From positions 15,441,387-15,505,386 of the forward strand of contig NW_024881321.1 in the NCBI RefSeq assembly GCF_018691265.1: a stretch of DNA of 64,000 nucleotides, read 5' to 3'. A program made the translations under genes and the position numbers. The notes under the pieces were generated by a model. The model saw only the letters and a program-made list of their open reading frames with translations, was not told the origin of the DNA and did not search any database. This stretch comes from Tyto alba (lineage: Eukaryota; Chordata; Aves; Strigiformes; Tytonidae). Below, in pieces: positions 13,740 through 26,233 of this stretch (its first letter is position 1; every line of letters begins with the position of its first letter).

Positions 13740-14335
13740 GTTTTGAAATGTTGCTTTTCATCATGTTTCTTCCATTCTTCAGCGTCTGTAGTGCTGACCA
13801 ACATCAGCCACTATTAAAGTGTCTTCATGCATGTAAAATAATATGATTTCACAATGATTACATATTCACTCTACAGCTGGCTGAGTTTTTACATCTCCAT
13901 TTGTCATTGACTATTGTGTCCAATTAAATGATTAGCTTTTAAAAACTGCTGCACATTATGAGAGTGAACTTGTGTTCCATTGCACTGAGTGATGCAGAAA
14001 CAAACTCATTACAGCATGTAATTCACCCATATTAAATAACAAACAGATGGCTGCTGTAAATGAGAGCTGCTTTTTCTCTTCAAAAGTGCCAGGAAAAAGG
14101 TGTTTTTATTTATCTTTGTTTCCAGCTTCTTTCTGTTTTCTTGACAAGTGGGCAGCTGGTTGCTGAGGTTTTCAATTGGTGCAGAAGAATGAAAAGCCTG
14201 TTTCCATTAATTTCCCCATAAAATAAGTCTTTGAATCATTCCTGTTATAAATGCATGTGCAGTAGCAAGCTGCTGCTTGATTAATTCACTTATTATGAAG
14301 ATTTCATCTTTTATAAGAGGGCCTGCAGGTAATTT
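13740..14335. promoter_or_regulatory. Possible conserved non-coding element (enhancer candidate)
   Basis: A repeat-free block that is less low-complexity than its flanks. It has several AT-core motifs of homeodomain type (AATTAAATGATTAGC, TTGATTAATTCACTTATTATG) and a CAGATGG E-box-like motif, and no coding potential on either strand. This look is typical of vertebrate developmental enhancers, but conservation cannot be seen in one sequence, so the call is inference only. Confidence 0.2.
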
Positions 14336-14782
14336 ATCTTGTTTAGTAAGATTAGAAAAATGTAATTATCTTGATACCTTTGGACCCCTCTCATTTTAAT
14401 TGTGTTCCCATAAATTTCAAACATAAAGATGGGATTTTTTTTTGCACAAATGTTCCAACATGTGGTAGAAAAATGTGTTGTAAGATCTGCATAAAAACTT
14501 ATCAAGTAAAATACATTTGGATTATACTATTAAAGGAATGCATACAAATAAAACCAGTATACAGCCATGGAAACACATACGAATTTCTGCATTTCTGGTT
14601 CCCTGGTCACAGGATTTTAACAGCTGGAGTTGGATCAAAAATCTCAGAATTTAAGTTCTTCTTTTTTTTTTTCCTTTTTTTTAATCAATGATGTATTTCA
14701 CCAGGGAAGTATGAAACCTGTTTCATTTTCACTAATCAAGTTAAAATTATGTTTGTCTTCGTATATACCACCAACAGTAAAG

Positions 14783-14798
14783 AAAAAAAAAAAAAAAA
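14783..14798. repeat. Poly(A) run
   Basis: Uninterrupted A16 without adjacent retrocopy hallmarks. Confidence 0.85.
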
Positions 14799-15691
14799 GA
14801 AATGTATGAGCTGAGGTGTATATGTAACATCATCTCTTCTGAACTCCTCCAGCATACTCTAAACATTTTCTCCTTCCTCTCTTACCTTCCCTTTAACTGC
14901 AAATCTGAAACAAATCAAGATCCAGAATACTTTCTCTTCAATATCTTTTTTTTTTCTTCTCAAACCAGGAGTTGGGGCATTTTAGTTTAGTTTTATTTTA
15001 TTTATGTTTTTGCTTTATTATGACTTTTTACATTAATCTATTTAATTTCAGTTTATCTTGTTCCAAAAAGACGATTTGCATTATTTTCTTTTACTTGTTT
15101 TCTACTAGCTTCTTGATTCTTTTTCCCCAAAATTTAACTAACATATCAAAAAAAGTCAACTAATAACCTTGAATGTGTTTTTTTACCATACTAATTTTAA
15201 TTCAGAGTGGTTGTGATGATCAAGTTCCATAAAAGAGATTTATAAGAACATGGTAAATATGCAACAACTGCATCAAGTCTAATCATGGGTCATTTAGCTC
15301 AGAACCATGTCTTTGACTGTATCCAAGAGCAAAGTTTGAAAGAACATAAGAAGATGGCAAATTTATAGTGTCACATCTGAATATATTTTTTTTCAGCTTG
15401 CATCATTTTCAGCTTACAGAAATTCAGAAACCAATATTTCTTCCAGAAATTCTCAGGTAATAGCTCTATTATCACCACAAAATACACATAGATCTATTAA
15501 AATTTCTTGAGTGTCTTAAGCCTGTTAACATTAAAATGAGGAAAAAATATCTTCTCAATGTGTTTAAAGTATTTTCAGGTTTCTCCATCCATATCTTCTC
15601 AGCTCTTGAGGGTTTCTAACGCAGTCTTTTGAATGCTAGTGAAATTAATATTGTAAGAGGTGGTACTGGCACCATATATAGAAATGTTTAA

Positions 15692-16081
15692 GGAAATAAG
15701 TTCTACAAAGTGAAAGTTCAGGCAGTAAAAGGACTCATAAGAATATGCAAACTGTACAAGTTTGAAGCCATGAAACTGAGAAATGTGTACAGATGGTTGA
15801 AACATTTCAAGTCAGGTGAGACTAGCAATTGTGACAAACCATGATCTGGGAGACCTGTGTCAGCAACACCACACATGAATGCTGAAAAGGCTGAGCAGCT
15901 GATTAAAGAAGATTGACGAATAACCCTTAATGACCTTGCTACTGCTCTAAATTGCACTTCTGCATCAGCACACTGAATCTTGCAGTGGTCTTCTCTAAAA
16001 TTTGTTCATGCCAGATCCTATGAAAACTCATCCCAGGACATGCATAAGCTTGTGACATTATTCTTCAAATCCCAATGGAAT
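15692..16081 (+). mobile_element. Mariner-type (Tc1/mariner) transposase relic, N-terminal DNA-binding part
   Basis: One continuous reading phase of 130 codons encodes a sequence with the shape of a mariner transposase N-terminus. The first helix-turn-helix region ends in VYRWLKHFKSGETS. Then comes DKP-stop-SGRPVSATP, the family's linker with the GRP motif. The second helix-turn-helix follows: AEKAEQLIKED-stop-RITLNDLA, then SASAH-stop-ILQW. A last part resembles the start of the catalytic domain approach. All three internal stops are TGA, and two sit where the family usually has Arg, as expected if CGA decayed to TGA by CpG deamination. No frameshift is seen. The DDD catalytic domain and terminal inverted repeats are not visible, so the copy is dead and truncated. 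Minus-strand frames over the same bases are shadows. Confidence 0.72.
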
Positions 16082-16084
16082 TGA

Positions 16085-17604
16085 AGGCTAAATTAAAAGA
16101 GATATACTTAAGTCTAACAGAATTTACCACTGTCAGTATATTTTTATTATCTTAAACACCTCATTCTTTCTCAATAATCATATATGTTGATATGTTTTAT
16201 ATTGTTTATGAGTAATACATAATCATTGGGTTTTAATTGCCAAGGAGTCTGATTAAGGCAGAATTGTAATTTTTTTTAAAAAATATATTTCATGTTACAG
16301 AAGTCAGCTGTATTCTGTAAAGAAGGTATGAGCCCACTGAGAGTGCACAGAGGTTCTCAATCCAATGGAGGAGTTAGTTAAAAGCTGTTATACTTCTCCA
16401 AATATTTTTCAGGTAAATTGCCAACTGCAAGTATGTGCTCTACATGTTTTATCAAAACATATCCCAAACTGTTGTAGATTCTAGAAGCTTAGAAACTACA
16501 TTTTGCCTGTCTGATGTATATTTAAAATAATACCTAGTTTCTGGTAGTGTGTGGTTATGGTACTTTCTAACTGACAATTACAGAAAGGATGAAGGTTTGC
16601 TTATAATCAAAAGTGAGTAAGTGTTCTTTCTTATCTCTGGAATTAGAGGATAAAAGTCAGTTGATGTAATTATTTAATAGTGGACAGATAAAAAGTCTAG
16701 TGTGTAGGATAAAAAAGAAACTAGGACAAACAGGAGCATTTTGTACTAACAAAAATTGAGATGCAACTTAAAATTAAAAGCAGCCTGCTGGAGCACAACA
16801 AAATTACAAAGTCTCAATATTCCACAACATATAGTCTGTGCTTCAAGCTAGATCTCATCCTAACACCAATAATTTACAGTCTATTCTCCCCGGAAGCCCA
16901 AACATTGATGTATTAAATCAACTGGAGATGAGGAGGACCAGAGGATTCCAAGTTGTATCTACCTCTATCTTATATTCATCGTAGACCCTGGATGTAATCA
17001 GCCTTTAACATCAGTTCATGGCATAACTTTAGTTTTAATGATTTCATTTGGAAGGCCTAAACACAGATTAGGCTTCCAAGTAAAAGTGAGTAGTGTAGAT
17101 TCAATAGCTAAAGAAACATGCAATATAAGACTGTTGGGGAAAAAAGAAAGATAATTGAATGGAGTATTATAAGAATGGGTGAATGCAAATGTTCTGTTCT
17201 ATTCTGAATGACAAGGACTGAACATGCACATGTATTTTCTAGTATTGCCTGGAGTTAAACCTGAAAACTTGAATATGTTTAGGGTTTAGGACTCTATTTA
17301 ATAAGTTCAGAGCATTGTCCAAATTCATTTTCACTTTCTGGAAATGTTTTCATTTGGGTGACGTTTCTATGAGTTAGATCTGTACTATTTCAACACATTG
17401 TGAAAAAGATGTGGAAAGTCATAAGTTCATAACTGATAAGCTACTTTAGATAGTAGCTTGTAATCACTAATAGCATGAAAAAAGTCTTCTCAAAATTTGC
17501 CCACAAAATGTTGCTTCAGTAATTCATTAATTTGTTCTAATGAAACAACACCTTATTGCTATTTGTGAAAAAAACTAATCTCCTTTCCAAAAAGTTTGCA
17601 TAAT
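16085..17604. other. AT-rich non-coding stretch, no feature seen
   Basis: No open frame of note, no transposon ends and no repeats beyond short A or T runs. If the mariner relic once had a catalytic domain and right inverted repeat, they should lie in the first kilobase here, but I cannot recognise them. Confidence 0.55.
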
Positions 17605-18230
17605 TGTCATGGTTTAAGCCTGGTCAGCAGCCTAACACCACCCAGCCACTCTCTTTCCCTTATCTTCTGGCAATAAGAAGGGACAGGGAGCCAGGCTTGG
17701 GGTTCAAGATAGGACTGGGATGGGGAAAAATCACCCGTTATGGTCACAAGCAGAAGGCAGACTCAGGGGAAGAGAAAAAAAAAAAGAAAATACATTTATT
17801 ACAGACATTAACAACACTTAACAGAGTAGGACAGTGAGAAGAATTGCCACATCTTGAGAACACCCCCCCACCCCTCCCTCCTTCCCAGGCTCAGTTCTGC
17901 TCCTGATATCTCTACCTCCTCCCCCCAACGGTGCAGGGGTAGGGAATGGGGGGTGCAGTCAGTGCTGCCATTTCTTCCATCTTCAGTTGGGGGAGCTTCT
18001 CGAACTTCTTCCTCCTGCATCATCGTGGTCCCCCTCTCATAAGAGACAGTCCTCCACAAAACTTTCTCTAACATGAGTTCCTCCCACGGGAGGAAGCGTT
18101 CCCCACACTGCTCCATCGTGGGTCACCAACTTTCTCCAACTGGAGTCCCTCCCATGAGCTGCAGCCCTTCCCAAGCTGCTCCAGTGTGGGACACCCCTGC
18201 ATGCTGCAATCCTCCCAGAGCTGAACTGCA
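17605..18230 (-). mobile_element. Endogenous retrovirus solo LTR (ERVL-like, avian), short form, minus orientation
   Basis: Read on the minus strand this is a G-rich LTR. It has diverged tandem units around TGGAGCAG and GGAGAAAGTT in U3, a GGGAGGGGTGGGGG segment, and an AATAAA poly(A) signal at 17795-17800 (TTTATT on plus), and it ends ACCATGACA. The termini are TG and CA on both strands. The 5 bases outside are ATAAT on the left and ATATT on the right, matching 4 of 5. Its 3' half is clearly related to the LTR at 58.35 kb, but the first ~400 bases of that LTR are missing. It may be a short LTR variant or a 5'-truncated copy. Open frames on both strands here (62-102 codons) are not genes. Confidence 0.8.
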
Positions 18231-19677
18231 ATATTGTAATCTGGAATATCTATTTAAATGATGGTTAGAATTACTTTGAATTTATGCCCTTTCAGTAATA
18301 TGTCTGAAATAAGGAAATGACACTCTGTAGTAAAAGACACAAATAATATTATAACTATAAAGTCATTTGGTTTTGTGCTCTCTGCAAAACATGACAGAAT
18401 CATCATAAAAATTAGCGATTTTTGAAACTGGGCAGTTGTGTATCAATAAATATTTATGTTATAGACTAGACCAATATAAGTGTTTACATGGAGAAATAAA
18501 AATGAGGAGTAATGGAAATACTGTGAATTAATATGGAATGTAGAAATTTGACCATAAACTCTGTCAAGGAATTTTATCCCACAGTACCACAGAATATATA
18601 CAAGATCACTTTTTTTCAGGCTTCTAAAAATGGGTGATAAAACAAGATAAAGAGGTCAATATTTTCAGGAAATTTTTTTTTTATTACACTACCATTCAAA
18701 CCTCAAACTTTGCCAGAATTTAAAATGGTGCCCAATTTCTATTCTGTGAAGACAGTTTTTTCAGAAATCTTAAACTACTTGTATTTTAAAGTGGATTTTA
18801 GCATAATTTTTTGTTAAAAGAATTAATTATATTTTCTATCTGTTGAAACTGTTCTCTGACAAAATGAAATATTGTGAACTCACCTAGGATCTATTTTGGG
18901 CAGAGATCATTTAACAAGATGATTAAAGTTGTCTTCAAAATTTTAGAAACTCACTCAGCCATAAACTTCAATTCTGAATGAATTAATTTCACATTTTTTT
19001 TTAAGCATGTTATCCAGGCAATAAGAAAATCATAAGTTTAGAATATATACATATAAAAAGTATTATTAACATTTGTTAAAGAAAAGACTGATTAAGATGA
19101 CAGAGATATCGAATATTTACTTGTCTTTTAGATGATCATTTTCACAACTTTAGTATTATAATTAGAATGAAAAATAGAAAGAAAAGACGAGTTAAAAACA
19201 TGTAATTCTATTAGAAAATTTATAAAAAAGATGATAGGTGTTTTTCTCACACTAAAGTGTTTTTAAGCTCACACTGATTTTATACTGGGAACTTGTTTAA
19301 TTAAGTTTAGATTAGAGTTTTTTGTTTGACAAGCTTTATGCCAGGTTCTTCCAGGTTCATAGCTTTCCTTTTTCTATGTCTTACCAATGTCACTTTCTTT
19401 AAACATGGTAGATCTGTGCTGAACTACAGTAGGAATGAAAACAAACTTCCCAGCAGATTGGCCTTATCTTGTGGCTGCATTTGTACATGCAGGTCTTCTG
19501 CTCCCTTGGAATTCTGATGGGACGAGTGCAGCTCAGACAAAAGTGCAAGATAATGGCCTAAGTTTTCTCTCATTATATTTTTGAATATTCTGTATTCTCC
19601 CCATGCCCCCTCCCACCCCCCAACATTTTTGTGCTTCTGCTTGATGAATTTGTTTATCGGCTTAAAGACACACTAAC

Positions 19678-19719
19678 TTTTTTCTTTTCTTTTTTTTTTT
19701 TTCTTTTTTTTTTTTTTTT
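19678..19719. repeat. T-rich polypyrimidine tract
   Basis: About 42 bases of T with four C interruptions. Confidence 0.9.
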
Positions 19720-21849
19720 AAATGACTAGTAGCAGATTGCAATTTTTGTCTGAAAAAGAGTCCAGCTTTCAAATATACTTTTCTTTAAGGGACAAGCTGC
19801 AGGGTCAAGAACTAAGACACTGACTAATAATTTTTGCAAATTAAGACCATCCAGTTTTCCCCAGTAGAGATGATGTCCATTCCTCTAAAACTCCATGTAA
19901 AACACTTGCTCCTGTCCAGTCATCCAAGATTCTGTGTGCAGAATGCCTGCTAGAGTCAAGTCTTTTCTGATGCTTGCCATTACAAGAAAATAAAACACAT
20001 ACTTCATGACAAGAGAAATTTTATAAGTTTGATTTTAAATTACACAGGACAACTTCTATTTGGCTTATTAGAATGTACACTCATGATAATTCTCATCCAT
20101 AGTGAGGATGCAGTTATGAAAAGGAATGGATACATTTGTTTTATTCATTGTATCAACTTCACACGATCTACATGTGAAAGATAATAATTTAAGTTATGTC
20201 ATTACTGATTCTAAGCAAAGCAGTGAAGAATAAGGGTCCAGGAAAGGGAGTGGTTTCTAAAGTGTACGGTGCTCTATCTTGCTGCAATTTGTCATACCAT
20301 AGTACTGCTCTTGTCCTACTGAGCAATGCAATACAGCGAGGCATTAACTTTTAACTTAATACTTTACTACTATCTGGGGATATACTTAACCTTTATTAAA
20401 TTTCATAGGGATGATTTTATTCACTAACTATTTACTCCTCCCTAGGGCTGACCACAACAATCAAATACCCTTAAAGACACAAATCCAATCTACACTTGTA
20501 TTTCCATATGCTAGTTGAATGTGTTATCTATTAAATTTCTTAACATGTTCTGTACAACCATTAATGATGTCATGATTTTTGATATCTTTCTTAAAAAAAA
20601 AGCTGGTGTTTTGGTGGACTATGAGACAATTGTCTGTTTCTAGGAATGGAACAAAGTTTTATAAATTGTGTAAAATATCTAGAAGAGTTGACCCAAGTAA
20701 ATCTGAAAGGCTGTAAAACAGGCATGAAATTCCAAAGGGGGTCATTGCTTCATGTAAGCAATATTTTTCTTCTGCCCAGGAATGAACTAAAGAGAATCAC
20801 AGCTGCCTAGCACACTTGCAAGAAGAGTGTGAACTCAAAAAAATTATTTTCAGTTACACTTACATGTTTCTAAAATTGCTTCTAGCAAATATTATTGTAG
20901 TGTCTAAATTAACCTTTACAATCTATTAGGTTTCTCAGATTAACTGGTAGTGAACTCTTTGGGGGACAGTTCTTAATGTATAACTGAAAATAGAAATAGG
21001 TGAAAGCAGACAGAAGAAATCTAAAGAAAGAGAAGCCTTAATACTCTTTAACTATGAATTAGGTATGCAGGAAGCCTGCAAGCAATAATATATTTAACTA
21101 TTAATTAATATGTACTTTAATTAAAGACAGAGCTGTATTGTTGTGTCTTGTTTTTTAATTTTTATTTACAACTTTTTTAATTTGGAACTGTTTTAGCTAA
21201 ACCTTACTTTTTTTCATTTCTAATCCCATAACTAGTTATGGGAAATGTCTTTATATATACCTAGCAGACTCATATCTCACAATATGGAGTACTGGGGTTA
21301 GTGTCTGTTGTTCTTTTTTTAGGGTAAATTAATTTATTATAAAGGTATTATTACCTTTACATTACACTGTAGAAGAATATAAAATAACTATGAATGCTTA
21401 TCTCTAAATAATGTGCATGATATTTAGCTACAGTTCTGTTTCACATGTATGGCACTACAGAATGAATACTAAATATTCATTGTTCACCACTTCCTTTACA
21501 TATGCTGCATCACGATGATGCAAATCTAATTCAGTTTTCCCCTCCCTATATTCAAAAATTAATCAAATGAATGAAGATCAGTAACATATCGTCTGCTTGC
21601 ACTTCAACTTCACTGACACTATAGACCCATTATGGTCTTTCAGGTCAATAATTCCTGAACTAAGAAGGATTAATAGGATTTATGACCCTCTTTTCAACTG
21701 CATGTAGCACAAGCAGTACTAATTATATTTTCATTAACCTCTGTGGCTAGCTCATGTTCTAATAATTTAGCCCTGTTATGGATTAATCCAATGTTTTACA
21801 TGTTCAATAAAGTGAACATACAAACAAAAGCTATATAAATAAATCCTCA

Positions 21850-22180
21850 TGGCCCAATCATGGCTGCTCTAATGAAGAAATACTTGAAAAAGAGCCATTG
21901 CTGCTCGAGTCTCCTGAGGTTTGGCCCATGCATCAGTCAGCTATATCTTGGCTCTCTGAATGACTTATTCCTTAGTCAAAGAGGCATTGTGGGGAGAAAA
22001 TATTAGATAAATCCAATTTAATTGCCTAAACGACAATGCTGAATGAGTCCTGTGCAAGTTGCCTTATAATGGTCAAGTTAGCATTCACACTTCAGGAGAT
22101 GTTAATGTCACAATTTCAAGAACTAGCAGTAAGCACGTCTCTTAAATACATTTGAAAGGCTGTATTTCTGGGATGTATAC
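21850..22180. promoter_or_regulatory. Possible conserved non-coding element
   Basis: A repeat-free block with balanced composition, no coding frame and many short transcription-factor-like words, such as CCAATCA, ATGCATCAGTCAG and TGACTTATTCC. Resemblance to conserved elements is an impression only and needs an alignment. Confidence 0.15.
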
Positions 22181-25100
22181 CCGCACTGCATTCTGACCCC
22201 TTCTACTTACCCCTGTCTCCCACATATCTCTGTTGCCAGAGGGAATAAGGAGTTCACAGGAGACATAGTTCAGCTGTCAGTAATAAAAAGATTTTTCAGT
22301 ATGACAGCCATCCCCTGCTACTCTCTATTCCTAAACGGAGTCACAGCCAACAGTACAACCAATGCTGAATGTTGCTTCTGCAGTCAAAAGAGGAGTGGTA
22401 GCTCAATTCATCCCAGATTATGCAAATTTTCATGAAACAAGTACTATCCCACAGCCACTCTTTTCCTGTGCTGTGCTTTCACTCCTTCTCTGCTGCAGTT
22501 AAACATCAGCTCCTTAATAATTGGTGGGCTTTTGCTTATTTGACTAAACTTAAATGTATTTAATCTAAAAGGGGTAACACAACAGATCCATTCCCCAGTT
22601 GTGATGAATCCGGGGTATGAAAAGAAATTGTCATGGGAATCATGATAGATAAATTTATATGGAATTTAGAATTAATGTTTGATATGTGAAAAGCACTGAA
22701 TGCTTTATATTATATGTATTTTTAAAACAGTGATAATGTCAAAGTGTCAAATTTTTGATTGTAAGAATACGTTCACAGAAATAAAATAGAGCAAAATACA
22801 GATTGCAAACAGAATTAGAAGTGATATTTTGAAGACAGTTTTACAAAATATTTGTCTATCTGATGAGATATAGGAAAAGAAGTTTCTAATTACAACAGGT
22901 TTAGTAAAACAGCAACTTCTCTTCCTCTTGTAATAGATGGAGTAAGCTTTTCATGGAGTTATTCCTGTGCTCACAGAAATCCCAGAAGGACCTTTAGAGT
23001 ACATCTTATGTAACCTGCTTTAACCATGTACTTTAAGAACTGTTATTTGCTAGCACTTCTTTTTGTCCACCAGCTTTAAAAGTATTATGGGCTATTTATC
23101 TAATTATGTGAGAAATTAATTTTTTAAGTTAATGAGATTAATTTTATGCCAATATTCATTAAAATATATTTAAATACAGGTAAAATCTTTATCACTAAGC
23201 TTTTTAAAATTATTTTTTATGATTTTTTTTTTTAATACATACAAGTTTGGTAGATTGAATTAGTCCTATGTACTTCAGAGCAGAGAGGAAGATATCACCA
23301 TCTGTTACTCATCTCAAGAAAATAACTAGAACCTATTCTAGCCATATTTACTATTTCTTAGTTTGTTTCACCCATAGAGCTAAAGGAGTTCCTTTTGTTC
23401 TTCTACTGCCCAATAACCTCATCATTCCCCAATCACTTCCCTAAAGGAACAATTTCCCTGAGACTTGAAACAAACTGGATATGTCCAATAGTTTGTAAAC
23501 CTAAACTATGGCCACAATAAAATCAATGTTCAAGATCTCTGATTCTGTTCTAGCCCGGAGTTTAGTGCCCATTTGTACTTTCACCAGCTGCTTGCAAAGG
23601 TTTCATTCTTTCCAGTCTGCTTCTGCTCCAGTCTGAGGTTTCATAAGTTCCTCTTTAATTATTTTTGTTTGAGGGATCTGTTTCTATGTCAATTGTAAGC
23701 GTATATAATGCTTACATAGACTCTAGCAGACCAAAGCATTCAGGAACAATATGATTTTTTCAATTCATTAAAGGTACAGTATCATAATTTAATTCTTTGA
23801 TGAATGGGACAAAGGATATTTGGTTAAATGCATGACCTGATTGTTACAAATTGTTTCACCTTGCTAACTTATTCCTGCAGGTAATCAGGCAAAATGACCT
23901 TCCAAAAGCCCTCTTTGATACAATGAATCAGAAAGAAATTAGACAGAATAAGAAATATTTTAATACTTCTTAATAGTGTTCAAAGGACTTACTAGAACAC
24001 TGTAAATGGCAGCTCCAACAAGCAGGTGACAGCATTCTTCTAGTTCTACTAAGAGGAGAGCAGTGTGAAAAAAAGGACATGCTTAAATCTATATTTACAT
24101 TGAAATCTAAGATACACCATTAACCTAAGGATAGAAGTGCAGTCTGTATAAAAGTGAAGTTCATACAAATACCCTGTCACCCTCCCAAAGTTTATATATT
24201 TGAAATTAGAAGTTTTATCATTCTTAAAGTTTCTAGTACCTAAACAGTCTGCCAGACTCAGCTGCTTCTCCAAGCTACTAATTCTTTTTCATATAAAATT
24301 ACTGTTCAATCTAGTTTATCAGTAATTCAGCTCACGTACTGCAGGCAAGTCCATCTGTTTTTTGAAGACAAAAAATTGCAGATGTCAGTAGAACAATAAT
24401 GACAGAAGAACCATTACATTATGTCACACCAAAGGTACATTTCAGCTAACATGAACTGTTTAATCAGACCAACCTTCAGACCCTCTTTTCTGATGCTGTC
24501 TGACATGCCAATTGAATCCAGTGTGAAAACGGGCTTACTGAAAGTGTAAGCACAATCTTTATATCATTTTGATTATAGCTTCCAAGCTCTCCATTATTCT
24601 TGGAGTATACATTACTTTTGGAAGAACTGCTCCAATTTCTTCCCTTCTTTACTTTCCTTTGATGTTTTTTGTCTGGTCATTGTCTAGATCTTTCATTGCC
24701 TGGGCTTTCTCACACTTTGATTTCTATCTCTGTTGAATACTAGCTACTGTGGACATTATTTACTGTTTTATTTTTCCTAACTGTATTTCTTAACCAGAAT
24801 TTACACTTTGGTGGAGGTTGAAACAAAGGATTTCTGACAGAAATCCAAAAAATAAAAAAACCCATCCTAACAAAATCAATGGAATGAAATACTTTAAATA
24901 CTTGGATAGCTCCAGTGCAGCAGTCCTTTATTCATAAGGGTATTGCAACAAATTGATCTGCCAAAATTGATTATTAACCAAATTATGAATTATTTAATTT
25001 CTGTCACCTTTTGGTATTAGAGAGATGTCCTAAGAGCTGCCATGTCTGAATAAGATTTCTTAACAGTCACATACATGGTGACATGAACACATATATTCTT

Positions 25101-26152
25101 TTAACAGTCCAGAATTTTTTCTGATGTCCTCAATGGAAACAAATTCACCCTTAAAGTAACACTGCTAAAAATATTATTCCAGCAGCCAGAATAGTGTGTT
25201 GAGCCAATGTATTTAGATAAAGTTGGAATTCGTCAGCTTCTGTAATGGAAAAGTTATTAACAATCTACAACATATTAACTGAAGCATAAGTGCCCTTTCA
25301 TTGGGTGTTTTGCACGATTTAATATTTCAAATCCTGAGATGCTCATTTTAGTCTTCAGAACTATAGTCTTCATTCTGGTGTTCCAGACATGAATATTACG
25401 GAGGCATAGAACAAGTGACTAAATCTTCTTATAGGCCATTCAAATAGTTCTGGTGGTAGCTCTACTTCATTCAGAACCTCTAGTTTCCTTCAGCATGTTT
25501 TTCTCTCAGTGATTTCTCAATTTCCAGCTGATACTATTTGTTGCAGGCTCACTACAGGAATACTTAATTTCAGATGATTCCTCATATTAATCACATATTT
25601 ATATATATGTATGCCTAGAACTCATAACATCATCTGCCCAGTCTAAACCAAGATAATACCTTCAGAGAAAGTTAAATATACTGTTCTGGGTCATGTGTGA
25701 ATATCCTTAATATCCTGGGTATTTCGATTGTGATTGGATGTCTGTGTTTAAATTAGAGGATTGAAACCTAGATCTTTACTTTCTTTCATTGGAGCATAGA
25801 CACCTAACTCACACATTGTTGTCTAAATTTAGGTGTTTATATTTTGGAGCTAGATCATGGCCTGAATTTACTCTCTAGAATTTTAATCTAAATAGCTACT
25901 CTGATAGCTTTGTATTTTTACACTTGCTTTAACCCATAATTTACTGAATCCAGAATATGTACAACTGTTAAAACAGTTCCTTTTTTTCCTTTGTTTTACA
26001 ATATTTGAATCTGATTATGATTTCACTTTTACTCCAGTACTATAAATAAAGTGACTTCTTATTGAGTTAATCATAATTTACAGTGTGAAAGCAGACAGAT
26101 CTTAAATACTTAGCATAAAATAGTACCTTGTTTCCATTATTATTTTAATGCT

Positions 26153-26233
26153 TGGGTTTGTTTTTTGGTTTTGTTTTATTTTTTGGTTGTTTTTTTTTTG
26201 TTGTTGTTGTTTTGGTTTGGTTTGGGTTTTTTA
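26153..26233. repeat. T/G-rich low-complexity tract (TTTTGG and TTG units)
   Basis: A mixture of TTTTGG, TTG and T runs over about 80 bases. The 79-codon plus-strand frame that crosses it is Phe/Val/Gly-rich because of the repeat and is not a gene. Confidence 0.9.

Larger units (their letters stand above)
10222..15691. other. AT-rich non-coding stretch, no gene recognised
   Basis: No gene, transposon or RNA gene recognised. It contains an A21 run followed by AAAAC units near 12.31 kb, a poly(A) run near 14.78 kb and several T-rich patches. The segment from about 13.74 to 14.33 kb has more even composition with several TAAT and ATTA homeodomain-type motifs and is listed separately as a possible regulatory element. 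A 63-base open segment at 11638-11700 bounded by AG and GTGAGG resembles a small exon but is not supported further. Confidence 0.55.

Noticed and set aside
17604..18261. Several 62-102-codon frames on both strands
   Set aside because: All fall inside or at the edge of the minus-strand LTR, which is non-coding.
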